Source: Chryseobacterium sp. 7
GTDB lineage: Bacteria; Bacteroidota; Bacteroidia; Flavobacteriales; Weeksellaceae
Direction of reading: 5' to 3'
DNA: 64,000 bases
Assembly (NCBI RefSeq): GCF_003663845.1
Contig: NZ_RCCA01000001.1
Coordinates: 3,348,001 to 3,412,000 of the forward strand
Shown: in pieces, positions 25,274 through 34,994 of the stretch
How positions within the stretch are numbered: the stretch's first letter is position 1
How the letters are laid out: the number at the start of each line of letters is the position of its first letter
The notes under the pieces: model-generated
The model's database searches: none
What the model saw: only the letters and a program-made list of their open reading frames with translations
Told to the model about the DNA's origin: nothing
Translations under genes and position numbers: made by a program

Positions 25274-26068
25274 CTATTCTCTATCCTTTCCGGTTCCGTA
25301 TCCTTTTACGATACCTCTTGGTGAGTTTTGAATAAACTGTAAGATTTCATCTCTTTCAGCCGTTGGAAGCATTTCTTTTTCAATATGAGAAATAGCTTGA
25401 GAAACGTTCATTTTCATCTGGAAGATCGCTCTGTAGATTTTCTGAATTTCAAAGATTTTCTCATTGGTAAATCCTCTTCTTCTTAAACCAACAGAATTGA
25501 TCCCTGCATAAGACATAGGTTCTCTTGCTACTTTTACGTAAGGCGGAATATCTTTTCTTACCAAGGTTCCTCCGGAAATCATCACATGTTTCCCGATTTT
25601 ACCAAATTGGTGTACTGCTGATAAACCTCCCATTACGGTATAATCTCCAATTTCCACGTGTCCTGCAATACCACAACCGTTTACAATGATAACGTGATCT
25701 CCGATAACGCAGTCATGGGCAATATGTGAAGTAGCCATAATAAGGCAGTGAGCTCCTATTTTGGTATATCCCAGGGCTTTTGTACCTCTGTTTACCGTAA
25801 CACATTCTCTGATTGTTGTTTCGTCACCGATAATTACCTGGGTATCTTCACCATCAAATTTCAGATCCTGGGGAATTGCAGAGATTACTGTCCCGGGGAA
25901 AATCCTACAATTTTTCCCTATTCTTGCACCATCCATGATGGTTACGTTAGGACCAATCCATGTTCCTTCTCCAATTTCTACGTCCCCTGCAATAGTAGTG
26001 AAAGGTTCTACAATTACATTTTTGCTGATTTTCGCACGTTTATCTACGGCTGCTAATTGATGAATCAT
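25274..26068 (-). CDS. lpxA: UDP-N-acetylglucosamine O-acyltransferase
   Basis: 264 residues, normal length. Catalyses the first step of lipid A synthesis, moving 3-hydroxyacyl from ACP to UDP-GlcNAc. Left-handed beta-helix repeats run from residue ~10 to ~190, with the catalytic His in the segment ATSHIAHDCVIGD, and a C-terminal helical domain follows (LRRRGFTNEKIFEIQKIYRA). The start codon follows the lpxC-fabZ stop directly (0-base gap), indicating coupling. Confidence 0.95.
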   Translation of the reverse strand: MIHQLAAVDKRAKISKNVIVEPFTTIAGDVEIGEGTWIGPNVTIMDGARIGKNCRIFPGTVISAIPQDLKFDGEDTQVIIGDETTIRECVTVNRGTKALGYTKIGAHCLIMATSHIAHDCVIGDHVIIVNGCGIAGHVEIGDYTVMGGLSAVHQFGKIGKHVMISGGTLVRKDIPPYVKVAREPMSYAGINSVGLRRRGFTNEKIFEIQKIYRAIFQMKMNVSQAISHIEKEMLPTAERDEILQFIQNSPRGIVKGYGTGKDRE

Positions 26069-27466
26069 TTAATCAACTTTATTTTTTGCAACTTGAGCCA
26101 TAAGCTCTGCTTCTACTGCTACTGCATCTCCTACATATCCATACCCCTGCATATGCACAATTCCTCTTCTGATAGGCTCTATCAATTCAATTTTGAATAT
26201 AAGTGTATCTCCCGGAATTACTTTTCTCTTGAATTTCACCTTATCAATTTTGATGAAATAGGTAGAGTAATTTTCAGGATCCGGAACGCTTGCCAATACA
26301 AGAATACCTCCTGTCTGAGCCAATGCTTCCACCTGAAGAACTCCAGGCATTACAGGTTCTTTAGGGAAGTGTCCTACAAAGAAAGGTTCGTTCATAGTTA
26401 CATTTTTCAAACCTACTACGTGAGAGTCTGAAAGTTCAAGAACTTTATCAATCAATAAGAACGGAGGTCTGTGAGGCATAAGCTTCATAATTCCGTTGAT
26501 ATCGAATACAGGTTCTTTTGTCAGATCAAAATCCGGAACGTTTTTCTTTTTTTGCAATTTCCACTGGCGGTTAAGTTTTTTCGCAAACTGAGTATTCACA
26601 TAGTGTCCCGGTTTGTTGGCAATAACTTTACCTTTTATTTTTACCCCTGCCAAAGCAAGATCACCAATTACATCCAGTAATTTATGTCTCGCCGCTTCGT
26701 TAGGATAGTTTAAATTAAGATTATCAAGAATACCGTTTGGTCTGATAGATACATTATCTTTTCCAAAGGCTTTCTTTAATTTTTCTGTAGTTTCAGGCGT
26801 AAGATCTTTATCTACATATACAATGGCATTGGAAATATCTCCGCCTTTGATCAATCCGTGATCTAAAAGCATTTCCAATTCATGCAGGAAGCTGAATGTT
26901 CTTGCAGATGAGATCTCGTCTTTAAATTCTGAAATATTTTTAAGAGTAGCATTCTGAGTCCCTAAAACTTTAGTCCCAAAATCTACCATTGTTGTTACTT
27001 CGTAAGTATCTGAAGGAATGATTGTGATTTCCGAACCAGTAGCCGGATCACTGTATGTAAGCACTTCTTTTACCACAAGATATTCTCTTGCTACGCTCTG
27101 TTCTGCTACTCCAACGCTTTCGATAGCTTCCACAAAGTATTTTGAAGATCCATCCAAAATAGGAGGTTCAGAAGCATCCATTTCTAAAACTGCGTTGTCA
27201 ATATCACAACCTACAAGGGCTGCTAAAAGGTGCTCGCAAGTGGTAATTTTTACTCCTAATTTTTCTAATGTAGTTCCTCTTTCTGTTGCTACAACATAAT
27301 TTACATCTGCTTCTACCTGAGGATGTCCCTCTAAGTCTGTTCTTACAAATACAAAACCTGTATTTTCTTTAGCAGGTTTAATGGTAAGTTTTACTTCTTT
27401 ACCAGTGTGAAGACCAATTCCAGAAAGAGTAACCTCTTGCTGAAGTGTTTTTTGCATATCACTCAT
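26069..27466 (-). CDS. lpxC-fabZ: Bifunctional UDP-3-O-acyl-GlcNAc deacetylase / 3-hydroxyacyl-ACP dehydratase
   Basis: 465 residues from the ATG at 27466 ([10 protein letters not shown]...); the upstream ATG at 27493 is less likely. Residues ~1-300 are LpxC with the zinc ligands in TCEHLLAAL and the later [16 protein letters not shown]. Residues ~315-465 are FabZ with the hot-dog motif [20 protein letters not shown]. LpxC commits UDP-acyl-GlcNAc to lipid A, and FabZ dehydrates 3-hydroxyacyl-ACP. The fusion, known in Bacteroidetes, puts the two uses of 3-hydroxyacyl-ACP in one chain. The 5' end overlaps lpxD by 8 bases. Confidence 0.95.
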   Translation of the reverse strand: MSDMQKTLQQEVTLSGIGLHTGKEVKLTIKPAKENTGFVFVRTDLEGHPQVEADVNYVVATERGTTLEKLGVKITTCEHLLAALVGCDIDNAVLEMDASEPPILDGSSKYFVEAIESVGVAEQSVAREYLVVKEVLTYSDPATGSEITIIPSDTYEVTTMVDFGTKVLGTQNATLKNISEFKDEISSARTFSFLHELEMLLDHGLIKGGDISNAIVYVDKDLTPETTEKLKKAFGKDNVSIRPNGILDNLNLNYPNEAARHKLLDVIGDLALAGVKIKGKVIANKPGHYVNTQFAKKLNRQWKLQKKKNVPDFDLTKEPVFDINGIMKLMPHRPPFLLIDKVLELSDSHVVGLKNVTMNEPFFVGHFPKEPVMPGVLQVEALAQTGGILVLASVPDPENYSTYFIKIDKVKFKRKVIPGDTLIFKIELIEPIRRGIVHMQGYGYVGDAVAVEAELMAQVAKNKVD

Positions 27467-28490
27467 TAGTATTATCTTTTGAGTTATTCTCAAGATTATT
27501 TATTCTGTTTACGATTCCAGGTAAATTCCTGAAATGAACATAGCTTCTCAAATAGTCATTGTAGCTGATTGCCGGTGAACCATACAATGTTTCTCTATCA
27601 TTAACACTGGAATTCACACCGCTCTGAGCCTGAATTTTCACCTGATTTCCTATTTTGATATGTCCTACAACTCCTACCTGGCCGCCAATCTGGTTCCAGT
27701 CACCAATAGTGGTAGAACCTGCAATTCCGGCTTGTGCAGCAATTACGTTATTCCGTCCAATTTTTACATTGTGGGCAATCTGAATCAGGTTATCTATTTT
27801 AGTTCCTTTTCCTATAATGGTAGAACCTATTGTAGCTCTGTCTATACTACAGTTTGAACCAATTTCTACATCGTCTTCAATAATTACATTTCCAAGCTGT
27901 GGTATTTTTTTGAAACCTTCCGGTGTTGGCTGGAAACCAAAACCGTCACCTCCAATTACCGTATTGGAATGAATTACACAGTTATCCCCAATAATACAGT
28001 AGTCATAAATTCTGGCACCACTGTCTATTTTACAGTTTTTACCAATTTTCACTCCTTTTCCTATATATACATGCGGATAGATCTGTGACCCTTCCCCAAT
28101 TTTTGCTTTCTCAGAGACATAGGTAAATGCTCCAATATAGGCTTTATCTCCTATAACAGCTGTATCGTGGATGGATGAACCATTTTCAATACCTTCTTTT
28201 CTCCCCTGCATTTCCTGATATAAATTCATCAGAATCTGAAAAGAAAGATAGGCATCTTTTACAACGATTAAAGTAGGGTTATAACTATTTTTATCCAGAA
28301 GTTGTTCCGAAACGATGATAACAGAGCATTGTGAGGTATCCAAAAAATGAGAAAATCTATCTTGTGCTATAAAAGAAAGATGTCCTGTTTCACCATTTTC
28401 AATTGGTGAAACCCCCGTAATAAGTGCATTCTCGTCACCTATTATTTTTCCGTCAATAAAACTTGCAATTTGCGAAGCTGTAAATTCCAT
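27459..28490 (-). CDS. lpxD: UDP-3-O-(3-hydroxyacyl)glucosamine N-acyltransferase
   Basis: 343 residues from the ATG at 28490 ([11 protein letters not shown]); an ATG three codons earlier is possible. Adds the second 3-hydroxyacyl chain to UDP-3-O-acyl-GlcN. The N-terminal uridine-binding domain (residues ~1-100) is followed by hexapeptide repeats with the catalytic His in [11 protein letters not shown], and a C-terminal helical segment ([11 protein letters not shown]). It is the first gene of the lpxD / lpxC-fabZ / lpxA run and has its own promoter box just before the start. Confidence 0.95.
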   Translation of the reverse strand: MEFTASQIASFIDGKIIGDENALITGVSPIENGETGHLSFIAQDRFSHFLDTSQCSVIIVSEQLLDKNSYNPTLIVVKDAYLSFQILMNLYQEMQGRKEGIENGSSIHDTAVIGDKAYIGAFTYVSEKAKIGEGSQIYPHVYIGKGVKIGKNCKIDSGARIYDYCIIGDNCVIHSNTVIGGDGFGFQPTPEGFKKIPQLGNVIIEDDVEIGSNCSIDRATIGSTIIGKGTKIDNLIQIAHNVKIGRNNVIAAQAGIAGSTTIGDWNQIGGQVGVVGHIKIGNQVKIQAQSGVNSSVNDRETLYGSPAISYNDYLRSYVHFRNLPGIVNRINNLENNSKDNTNE

Positions 28491-28496
28491 ATTCTG

Positions 28497-28525
28497 CAAA
28501 GATAAGAAATTCTAGAATTTGCAAA
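28497..28525 (-). promoter_or_regulatory. Promoter of the lpxD operon (TTTG-N17-TATCTTTG)
   Basis: On the minus strand TTTG (28525-28522) and TATCTTTG (28504-28497) are separated by 17 bases, slightly shorter than the 19-21 usual for Bacteroidetes. The -7 box is only 6 bases from the lpxD ATG at 28490, so the message may be leaderless or nearly so. Confidence 0.5.
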
Positions 28526-28561
28526 CATTTTTTAATTTCAGATCGTAAATTTTAATATTAT

Positions 28562-29788
28562 TTAAGAGTCCAGTCTGGAGATATCTCTTGGAAACATAAG
28601 AATATAACGGGTCGTCTTATTGACGATCAGCCCAGATAAAAGTTGATCTTCAGACTCATGAAGCCTTGTTCTTTTGCCATTTTTATGCAGTAAATAGATA
28701 GGCTGCTTCTCCGCATGATAAGGCAAAAGTTTTCGTTTTATTTCATGTACCAGTTCTTTTCCATTATTGATTCCAAAAAATTCATTGGTGTTTTTTATCT
28801 TTTCATCAATTATTTCCTGAGAAAACGGATGTGATGAAATAATGGTTTTAGGTAAATTTCTCTGAATTACACATTTACACCAATAAGACAACACAAAGTC
28901 ATCCGAATTCTGCCATTCTTTCATCGCCTGAATCACATCATTGTCATCAAGTTTTGTAAATCTTTCTACATCTTCATCCGTTGCAGCACTCTTTTCGCGG
29001 TATAAAAAATATTTCAGATTATCGGTTGCAGGAAGCTCTGTTCCCTGTGAAATCAGATATTTTGCTCTTTCTAGGATTTTAACCAAAAGAAATTCTGCCA
29101 ACGCTGATGTTTTATGATAATACACCTGCCAGTACATGAACATCCTGGCTGTCAGGAAGTTTTCAATGGAATAAATTCCTTTCGCATCAATCACCAGTTC
29201 ACCTTCTTCACATACATTCATCATGGAAATAATTCTTTGGGTATTAATATTTCCTTCAGATACGCCTGTAAAAAAGCTGTCTCTTTTCAGATAATCCAAA
29301 CGGTCTACATCCAGCTGTGAGGATATCAACTGATTGAAAAACTTTCTGTGGTATTTCCCCTGAAACATTTCTATGGCCATAGAAAGCTGACCATTAAACT
29401 CTTCATTCAGCTTGTTCATCAGCAACAAAGAAAGATTTTCATGATGCCAGTCATCCATCAGCATACTTTCCAAAGCATGAGAAAACGGACCATGACCAAT
29501 ATCATGCATCAGAATAGCCAGCATGGCTCCTTTTTCCTCTTCTTCAGAAATTTTCACTCCCTTCTGCTTCAATGTTTCCAAAGCCGTAAACATCAGGTGC
29601 ATGGCTCCCAATGCATGATGGAATCTTGTATGGGTAGCTCCCGGAAAGATCAGGTTCAAAAGTCCTGTCTGCCCTATCCTTCTCAATCTCTGAAAGTAAG
29701 GATGTTCAATGATATCAAATAAAATTTCGTGGGGAATCTTGATAAATCCGTGAACGGGATCGTTGATGATTTTTAGCTTATTCTGCAT
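28562..29788 (-). CDS. HD-domain phosphohydrolase (dNTPase-like)
   Basis: 408 residues from the ATG at 29788 (MQNKLKIINDPVHGF); an in-frame ATG at 29821 would add 11. The HD motif is complete: H in TRFHHALGAMHL, HD in ILMHDIGHGPFSHALES, and a later D in LDVDRLDYLKRD, giving the H...HD...D metal site of dGTPase/SAMHD1-like enzymes. Family members hydrolyse dNTPs or act on related nucleotides; the substrate here is not known. It lies before lpxD in the same order seen across Flavobacteriia, but a promoter box follows it, so it need not be cotranscribed. Confidence 0.88.
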   Translation of the reverse strand: MQNKLKIINDPVHGFIKIPHEILFDIIEHPYFQRLRRIGQTGLLNLIFPGATHTRFHHALGAMHLMFTALETLKQKGVKISEEEEKGAMLAILMHDIGHGPFSHALESMLMDDWHHENLSLLLMNKLNEEFNGQLSMAIEMFQGKYHRKFFNQLISSQLDVDRLDYLKRDSFFTGVSEGNINTQRIISMMNVCEEGELVIDAKGIYSIENFLTARMFMYWQVYYHKTSALAEFLLVKILERAKYLISQGTELPATDNLKYFLYREKSAATDEDVERFTKLDDNDVIQAMKEWQNSDDFVLSYWCKCVIQRNLPKTIISSHPFSQEIIDEKIKNTNEFFGINNGKELVHEIKRKLLPYHAEKQPIYLLHKNGKRTRLHESEDQLLSGLIVNKTTRYILMFPRDISRLDS

Positions 29789-29895
29789 TGAAACGTCAAT
29801 ATTAGCAACAAAGTTAGGCATTTTAAATTTGAGTTCCGATTAATTTCATGTTAAAAGAAAATAGGCCTAAACTAAGGATTTATTCCTTAAAAACG

Positions 29896-29927
29896 TTTGT
29901 GGCTGTTGTATTTTAAGCCTATCTTTG
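29896..29927 (+). promoter_or_regulatory. Promoter of the S41 peptidase gene (TTTG-N20-TATCTTTG)
   Basis: TTTG at 29896-29899 and TATCTTTG at 29920-29927 with a 20-base spacer: a full match to the Bacteroidetes consensus, 23 bases before the ATG at 29951. It decides against the in-frame ATG at 29897, which would lie inside the promoter. Confidence 0.65.
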
Positions 29928-29950
29928 AGAGAGAAACGCGATCACTTTTA

Positions 29951-31591
29951 ATGAGAAAATACGCTCTTTTCCTTTTATTATTTTTAAGTTTACATTTTTC
30001 CGCACAAACGATAACCGAGATCCAAAAATTGGAATCTTTATGCCGGGTTTGGGGATTTTTAAAGTATTACCACCCTCATGTAGCCAAAGGAAATCTGAAC
30101 TGGGACAAGCAGCTTTTTCAAAAAATAGATGAACTTAAAAATATTAATGATAAACAGTCGCTGAATAATTTCTATTCTGAATGGATAGGCAGCCTTGGTG
30201 AAGTGCTCCCCTGCAAAGAATGTTCAATAAAGGATAATAAAATATATTTTCTTGAAAATTTTGACCTGAGCTGGATTGATAATTCTCAAATTTTCTCAAA
30301 TGAGATATCTCAGAAACTTCACTATATAGAAAATAACCGGAATCTGGCAGAGAATCATTATTTCGGAAAAGGCGGAAGAAAAATATATTTCAGAAATGAA
30401 AAATCATATGGCTCGAAGTTCACTTCAAAAGCAGTCAGCTTACTGGAATTATTCAGATACTGGAATTACGTAGAATATTTTTTTCCTTATAAATATGAAA
30501 CCGATCAAAACTGGAATGACGTTCTTACAGAAATGGTCCCAAAATTTCTTGTAATCGATAATGATGAAAATTATCATTTAGCATTAGCAGAACTCGTAGC
30601 CAAAACAGACGACTCTCATGCTTACCTTTCGTCAAAAGAAATTTATCTTAGTTTGTATGGCAGCCGAAAAGTTCCTGTAGAATATGCTTACGCAGAAGGA
30701 AAATTAGTGATTACAAAAATTAACCATACTAAACCCAAAAGCAAAATTCCTCTGCACCCGGGAGATGTTATTTATGATATTGAAGGAAAAACAATTCCAC
30801 AAATGATCAATATTTTGGGAAAATATGTACCAGCCTCTAACTCTTGGGGCAAAGTCAGCAAAATAAAAGACAAGCTTCTCTTCAGCAAAAATGATTCTAT
30901 TTCTGTAAAGATTGAAAGAGACGGACAGAATCTGGAAATAAAAACCCAAACATACTTTATTAAAGATATTATTTATGAAAAAATTCCAACTCCTAAAAAA
31001 TGGAAATTTATGGATGATGAAAAGAAAATTGGATATGTTCATATGGGAATTATAGAAAAAGAGGATCTTAATGAGATGTATGGAGATCTAAAATCGGCAA
31101 AATCTATTATTTTTGATCTAAGAAATTACCCGAAACGAACCATCATTCCGTTAAGTTATTTCCTTCTCCCCAACCCTTCAGTCTATTATCAGTTTACTTT
31201 TGCAGATACCAGCTATCCGGGCAAATTTTACAGCAGAAAAAATGTTACCGGCACAAAAAATCCTGAATACTATAAAGGAAATGTAATCGTTCTAGTAGAT
31301 GAGAACACCCAGAGTCAGGCAGAAACTACCACTATGATGTTTAAACAGCACCCGAAAGCTAAAGTTATCGGCAGCAATACTTCAGGTGCCAATGGAGATG
31401 TCATCATTTTTAAAATTGCTGATCTTGACACAAGATTTTCCGGTCTTGGAGCCTATTATCCGGATGGCAGAGAAACCCAAAGAATAGGAATCATTCCGAA
31501 TATTCTTGTAAAACCTACTGTGGATGGGCTTAAAAACGAAAAAGACGAAGTTCTGGAAAAAGCTTTGGAATATATAAAAACCACAGAGTAA
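29951..31591 (+). CDS. S41 family peptidase (C-terminal processing/tricorn-like), secreted
   Basis: 546 residues from the ATG at 29951. A signal peptide (MRKYALFLLLFLSLHFSAQ) is followed by an N-terminal domain with LCRVWGFLKYYHPHVAKGN, typical of Bacteroidetes S41 proteins, a PDZ-like domain (~residues 235-320; LHPGDVIYDIEGK) and the peptidase domain. The nucleophile is the Ser of ENTQSQAETT (about S455). The Lys/Glu partner residues usual in CTPases are not obvious. Acts in the periplasm or outside the cell; target unknown. The gene is single, divergent from the HD gene, and followed by a weak hairpin. Confidence 0.88.
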   Translation: MRKYALFLLLFLSLHFSAQTITEIQKLESLCRVWGFLKYYHPHVAKGNLNWDKQLFQKIDELKNINDKQSLNNFYSEWIGSLGEVLPCKECSIKDNKIYFLENFDLSWIDNSQIFSNEISQKLHYIENNRNLAENHYFGKGGRKIYFRNEKSYGSKFTSKAVSLLELFRYWNYVEYFFPYKYETDQNWNDVLTEMVPKFLVIDNDENYHLALAELVAKTDDSHAYLSSKEIYLSLYGSRKVPVEYAYAEGKLVITKINHTKPKSKIPLHPGDVIYDIEGKTIPQMINILGKYVPASNSWGKVSKIKDKLLFSKNDSISVKIERDGQNLEIKTQTYFIKDIIYEKIPTPKKWKFMDDEKKIGYVHMGIIEKEDLNEMYGDLKSAKSIIFDLRNYPKRTIIPLSYFLLPNPSVYYQFTFADTSYPGKFYSRKNVTGTKNPEYYKGNVIVLVDENTQSQAETTTMMFKQHPKAKVIGSNTSGANGDVIIFKIADLDTRFSGLGAYYPDGRETQRIGIIPNILVKPTVDGLKNEKDEVLEKALEYIKTTE

Positions 31592-31599
31592 ACAAAACG

Positions 31600-31632
31600 A
31601 AAATGTGAAATATCAAGTGATATTTTCATTTA
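31600..31632 (+). terminator. Weak hairpin after the S41 peptidase gene
   Basis: AAATATC and GATATTT pair around AAGT, extended by AAATG / CATTT flanks. The T-run is broken (TTTCATTTAAC), so termination is moderate. Confidence 0.45.
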
Positions 31633-31723
31633 ACTAATATTTAACTTTTAATATTTCTATTTTGTGAGATTTTAAAAGGATTTGGTCAACATTTTGATAG
31701 AATAACCATGTAAAAAATAAATT

Positions 31724-33268
31724 ATGTCAGAAAAGATATTATGGATAGATGATGAAATAGATTTACTTAAACCTCATATCGTATTTTTAGAAAAAAAGGG
31801 TTACCAGGTAACTCCTGTTAATAATGTGAATGAGGCTTTGGAACTTATGGATTCAGAGAAATTTGCTTTAACGTTAATTGATGAAAATATGCCCGGAATT
31901 TCCGGTTTGGAAGCTATTCCAATGATTAAGGAAAAAGACAATGCCTTAAAAATTGTAATGGTTACCAAAAGTGAAGAAGAGCATATTATGGAAGAGGCCA
32001 TCGGGTCTCAGATTGCCGATTATATCTTAAAGCCTGTAAATCCTAATCAGATATTACTTTCCCTCAAAAAAAATCTTCAGGAAGATAACCTGGTAGAACA
32101 AAAAACAATTTTACAGTACCAACAGGAGTTCAGAAACCTTTCTATGGAACTTTCCTACCTGAGAACTTATCAGGAATGGGCAGAGTATTATAAAAAAATC
32201 CTTAGCTGGGAAATCAAATTTGATAAAGTGGCAGATAATGAATTTGCCGATCTTCTGCAGTCTCAGAAAGAAGAAGCCAATATTCAGTTTGCTAAGTTCA
32301 TTGAGAAAAATTACGCAGACTGGCTTATTGATACAGATAAACCTCTAATGAGCCACACCCTTTTCAAAGAAAAAGTGAAGCCGGAAGTAGAAAAAGAAAA
32401 AGTTCTTTTGCTAATGGTGGACAATCTTCGTTATGATCAGTGGAAAGTGATTGAACCTTTGTTTACAAAATATTACAATAAAGTTTCGGAAGATTACTAC
32501 TACAGTATCCTTCCTACCGCTACACAATATGCCAGAAACTCTTTCTTTGCCGGATTAATGCCGTCTGAAATTGAGAAACGTTTCCCGGATAAATGGTTTA
32601 ATGATAATGAAGAAGGAAACAAAAATGAGTTTGAACGTGACTTTCTGGAAGATCAGATGAAAAGAATTGGCCTGGGGTCAAAATCTATGAAGTACCTTAA
32701 AGTTCTGAACGCCGATTTTGAAAGAAAGATCTATGATGACTTCAATCAGCATAAAAATAATGACCTATTGGTAATTGTATATAACTTCATCGATATCCTT
32801 TCTCATGCAAAGACAGATAACCATATAGTAGATCAGTTGATCCGTGATGATAAAACGTTCCGTTCTCTTACCTTCAACTGGTTTGAAAATTCATCTCTAC
32901 TGAAGATCATTAAAACGGCTGCAGAAAACGGCTATAAATTGGTTATTACTACAGACCACGGAACGGTATATGTTAAAAAGCCGAGCAAAGTGGTCGGAGA
33001 TAGAGAAACCTCTACAAATATCCGATACAAAACAGGTAAAAGTTTAACATATGATGACAGTGATGTATGGGCAATTACAAATCCGGAAAAACTTTTCCTT
33101 CCGAAAGGAAACTTAAGTTCGAAATATATTTTTGCTAAAAACAATATATTCCTGGCTTATCCTAAAAATTACAATCATTTTGTTAATTACTATAAAGAAA
33201 CTTACCAGCATGGAGGAATTTCACTGGAAGAGTGTATTATTCCTATCAGCATTTTAGAACCCAAATAG
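31724..33268 (+). CDS. porX: T9SS response regulator PorX (receiver plus PglZ-type domain)
   Basis: 514 residues. Residues 1-~120 are a CheY-like receiver: acidic pair D9/D10, phospho-acceptor D53 in LIDENMPG, Lys in YILKPVNP. Residues ~215-510 are a PglZ/alkaline-phosphatase-like domain with metal-site segments MVDNLRYDQW, LPTATQYARN and TTDHGTVY. In Porphyromonas gingivalis and Flavobacterium, PorX with the kinase PorY controls or supports type IX secretion, and the PglZ domain is a zinc-dependent phosphodiesterase acting on cyclic oligonucleotides. The partner porY is not in the window. The gene is monocistronic, with a strong terminator following. Confidence 0.93.
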   Translation: MSEKILWIDDEIDLLKPHIVFLEKKGYQVTPVNNVNEALELMDSEKFALTLIDENMPGISGLEAIPMIKEKDNALKIVMVTKSEEEHIMEEAIGSQIADYILKPVNPNQILLSLKKNLQEDNLVEQKTILQYQQEFRNLSMELSYLRTYQEWAEYYKKILSWEIKFDKVADNEFADLLQSQKEEANIQFAKFIEKNYADWLIDTDKPLMSHTLFKEKVKPEVEKEKVLLLMVDNLRYDQWKVIEPLFTKYYNKVSEDYYYSILPTATQYARNSFFAGLMPSEIEKRFPDKWFNDNEEGNKNEFERDFLEDQMKRIGLGSKSMKYLKVLNADFERKIYDDFNQHKNNDLLVIVYNFIDILSHAKTDNHIVDQLIRDDKTFRSLTFNWFENSSLLKIIKTAAENGYKLVITTDHGTVYVKKPSKVVGDRETSTNIRYKTGKSLTYDDSDVWAITNPEKLFLPKGNLSSKYIFAKNNIFLAYPKNYNHFVNYYKETYQHGGISLEECIIPISILEPK

Positions 33269-33298
33269 TTTTTTTCATAGTTTATTTAATTTGGGGTT

Positions 33299-33340
33299 AA
33301 AATCGGAAAAAATCGAATGATTTTTTCCGATTTTTTCTTT
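33299..33340 (+). terminator. Rho-independent terminator after porX
   Basis: 16-bp stem AAAATCGGAAAAAATC (33299-33314) with GATTTTTTCCGATTTT (33319-33334), loop GAAT, followed by TTC TTT. Confidence 0.88.
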
Positions 33341-33391
33341 AAGGCATTTATTTTGCATACGAAAAGACACACACATTAATAATATACATTT

Positions 33392-33769
33392 ATGAAAAAA
33401 CACATTTTTATTGCCGCAGCATCTGCCGCATTATTTTTAACTTCATGTAATAAAGAAAAAAAAGCAACAGATGCTACCACTACTTCAGTAGACAGTATTG
33501 CTGCTAAGCCATCTGATTCGGCAGCGGTTGCAGGAACTCAGGATGAAATTGTAAAAAGTACTTCGAAAGACAAAAGTGGAAAAACGCTGGAAATGACTTT
33601 CAACAATACTAAAAATACAGCTACAGTAGTATTCAACAATGAAACTATTGAATTGCAGGGACAAAAGCCTGCCTCAGGAATATGGTATAAGAATGATCAT
33701 TATGAGCTGAGAGGAAAAGGTGAGGAAATAGAACTGACAAAAGACGGTAAAACAGTTTTCAAAAAATAA
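33392..33769 (+). CDS. MliC-like small lipoprotein
   Basis: 125 residues. Lipobox LTSC with C19 as the lipidated cysteine, then a ~40-residue Ser/Thr/Asp/Lys-rich linker. The C-terminal ~75 residues (LEMTFNNTKNTATVVFNNET, then LQGQKPASGIWYKNDHYELRGKG, ending KDGKTVFKK; shown in parts) have the beta-barrel pattern of MliC/C-type lysozyme inhibitors: a central Ser-Gly plus a late Lys segment. In proven members that loop inserts in lysozyme. I infer a periplasmic or surface lysozyme inhibitor-like lipoprotein; the activity is not proven by sequence. Confidence 0.75.
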   Translation: MKKHIFIAAASAALFLTSCNKEKKATDATTTSVDSIAAKPSDSAAVAGTQDEIVKSTSKDKSGKTLEMTFNNTKNTATVVFNNETIELQGQKPASGIWYKNDHYELRGKGEEIELTKDGKTVFKK

Positions 33770-33789
33770 AATCACTTATTAAACATATA

Positions 33790-33828
33790 AAAAGTCGGCT
33801 TTGAAATTCAAAACCGACTTTTTTATTT
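33790..33828 (+). terminator. Rho-independent terminator after the MliC-like gene
   Basis: AAAGTCGG and CCGACTTT pair with a further TTTGAA/TTCAAA inner stem (one mismatch), followed by TTTTATTTCC. Confidence 0.8.
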
Positions 33829-33870
33829 CCGCTTTTTTCTTAGAGTTCATATCTTCGTAAAAAATAAATC

Positions 33871-34161
33871 ATGTTTATTATTTCGCTTACTTATAAGAGT
33901 TCTATTGAAAAGGTAGAGCAGTTTATTCCTCAACACAATATTTTTCTTAATAAGCATTACGAATCAGGGCGGTTTATAGCTTCGGGAAGAAAAGAACCCA
34001 GAACGGGAGGTATCATCATAGCCAATGCAGAATCTAAAAACGAGATTGAGGAGATCATTTCTGAAGATCCTTTTTATATTCATCAGATTGCAGATTATGA
34101 GATCACAGAATTTATTCCTTCAAAGTACAATCAAAATTTTAAATTTTTTATAGAAGACTAA
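33871..34161 (+). CDS. YciI family protein
   Basis: 96 residues. Ferredoxin-like YCII fold: MFIISLTYKSS..., the H-x3-L segment (HNIFLNKHYESGRFIASG, with the conserved H and D/G positions), KTGGIIIANAES-like strand and a FYIHQIADYEITEF end. In other proteins the conserved histidine and aspartate suggest an enzyme site (dehydrochlorinase-like), but no function is known for most members. The stop overlaps the exonuclease III start by one base (TAATG), so the two are translationally coupled. Confidence 0.88.
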   Translation: MFIISLTYKSSIEKVEQFIPQHNIFLNKHYESGRFIASGRKEPRTGGIIIANAESKNEIEEIISEDPFYIHQIADYEITEFIPSKYNQNFKFFIED

Positions 34162-34925
34162 TGAAATTAATCACTTATAATGTCAACGGAATCCGAGCTG
34201 CTTTTACTAAAGACTTTTTAGGCTGGCTAAAGGCTGCCGATCCTGATATCATCTGTATTCAGGAGAGCAAGGCCGGAAACGATCAGATAGACATCGAAAG
34301 CCTTGAAAAACTAGGATATCACAGTTATTGGCACTCAGCAGTAAGAAAGGGCTATAGCGGTGTCGGAATTGCCTCAAAAATCAAACCCAACCATATAGAG
34401 TATGGCTGTGGCATTGAAAGCTATGATAATGAAGGGAGAATCATCCGTGCAGATTTTGACGGATTCTCTGCTATTTCAGTATATGTTCCTTCTGCTTCCA
34501 ATATTGAAAGACTGGATTTCAAAATGCAGTTCTGCCATGACTTTCTGGAGTATATCAAAAATTTAAAGAAAGAAATTCCCAATCTTATTATATCCGGTGA
34601 TTTTAATATCTGTCATGAGGCAATCGATATCCACAATCCTATTGGTTTAAAAAACGTTTCAGGGTTCCTTCCTATGGAAAGAGAATGGATGACCAATTTT
34701 ATGAATGAATGTGAACTGATAGACAGTTTTAGATTTTTCAATGGTGATCCTGATAATTATACGTGGTGGAGCTACAGGCAAAATTCAAGGGAAAGAAACA
34801 AAGGCTGGAGATTAGACTATAACTTCACTTCTTACAGCTTAAAAGATAAACTCAGAAGGGCTGCCATTTTAAAGGAAGCTGTACATTCTGACCATTGCCC
34901 CGCTTTATTGGAATTGGATGTGTAA
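34161..34925 (+). CDS. xth: Exodeoxyribonuclease III (AP endonuclease)
   Basis: 254 residues, full length. Cleaves at abasic sites and removes 3' blocks in base excision repair. The EEP fold motifs are visible: NVNGIRA, the metal Glu in IICIQESKA (residue ~34), GDFNICH (Asp/Asn active site), RLDYNFTS and the final SDHCPALLEL with the catalytic His. It is the ExoA-like type. Coupled to the YciI gene upstream and followed by a strong terminator. Confidence 0.93.
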   Translation: MKLITYNVNGIRAAFTKDFLGWLKAADPDIICIQESKAGNDQIDIESLEKLGYHSYWHSAVRKGYSGVGIASKIKPNHIEYGCGIESYDNEGRIIRADFDGFSAISVYVPSASNIERLDFKMQFCHDFLEYIKNLKKEIPNLIISGDFNICHEAIDIHNPIGLKNVSGFLPMEREWMTNFMNECELIDSFRFFNGDPDNYTWWSYRQNSRERNKGWRLDYNFTSYSLKDKLRRAAILKEAVHSDHCPALLELDV

Positions 34926-34947
34926 TATACAAGATATTGATGCATAC

Positions 34948-34980
34948 AAAAAGCCAGCTGAATCAGCTGGCTTTTTTTAA
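34948..34980. terminator. Bidirectional terminator between xth and the RlpA gene
   Basis: AAAAAGCCAGCTG and CAGCTGGCTTTTT pair with a 3-base loop (AAT), followed by TTAA on the plus strand and an opposing T-run on the minus strand. Confidence 0.85.
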
Positions 34981-34994
34981 TTTAAATCATAAAA

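Noticed and set aside
26057..26431. Plus-strand ORF of 124 codons
   Set aside because: Antisense to lpxC-fabZ with no recognisable domain.
31724..33268. PglZ domain suggesting a BREX or Pgl phage-defence system
   Set aside because: The domain is fused to a CheY-like receiver, which is the known layout of PorX; no other BREX gene is near.
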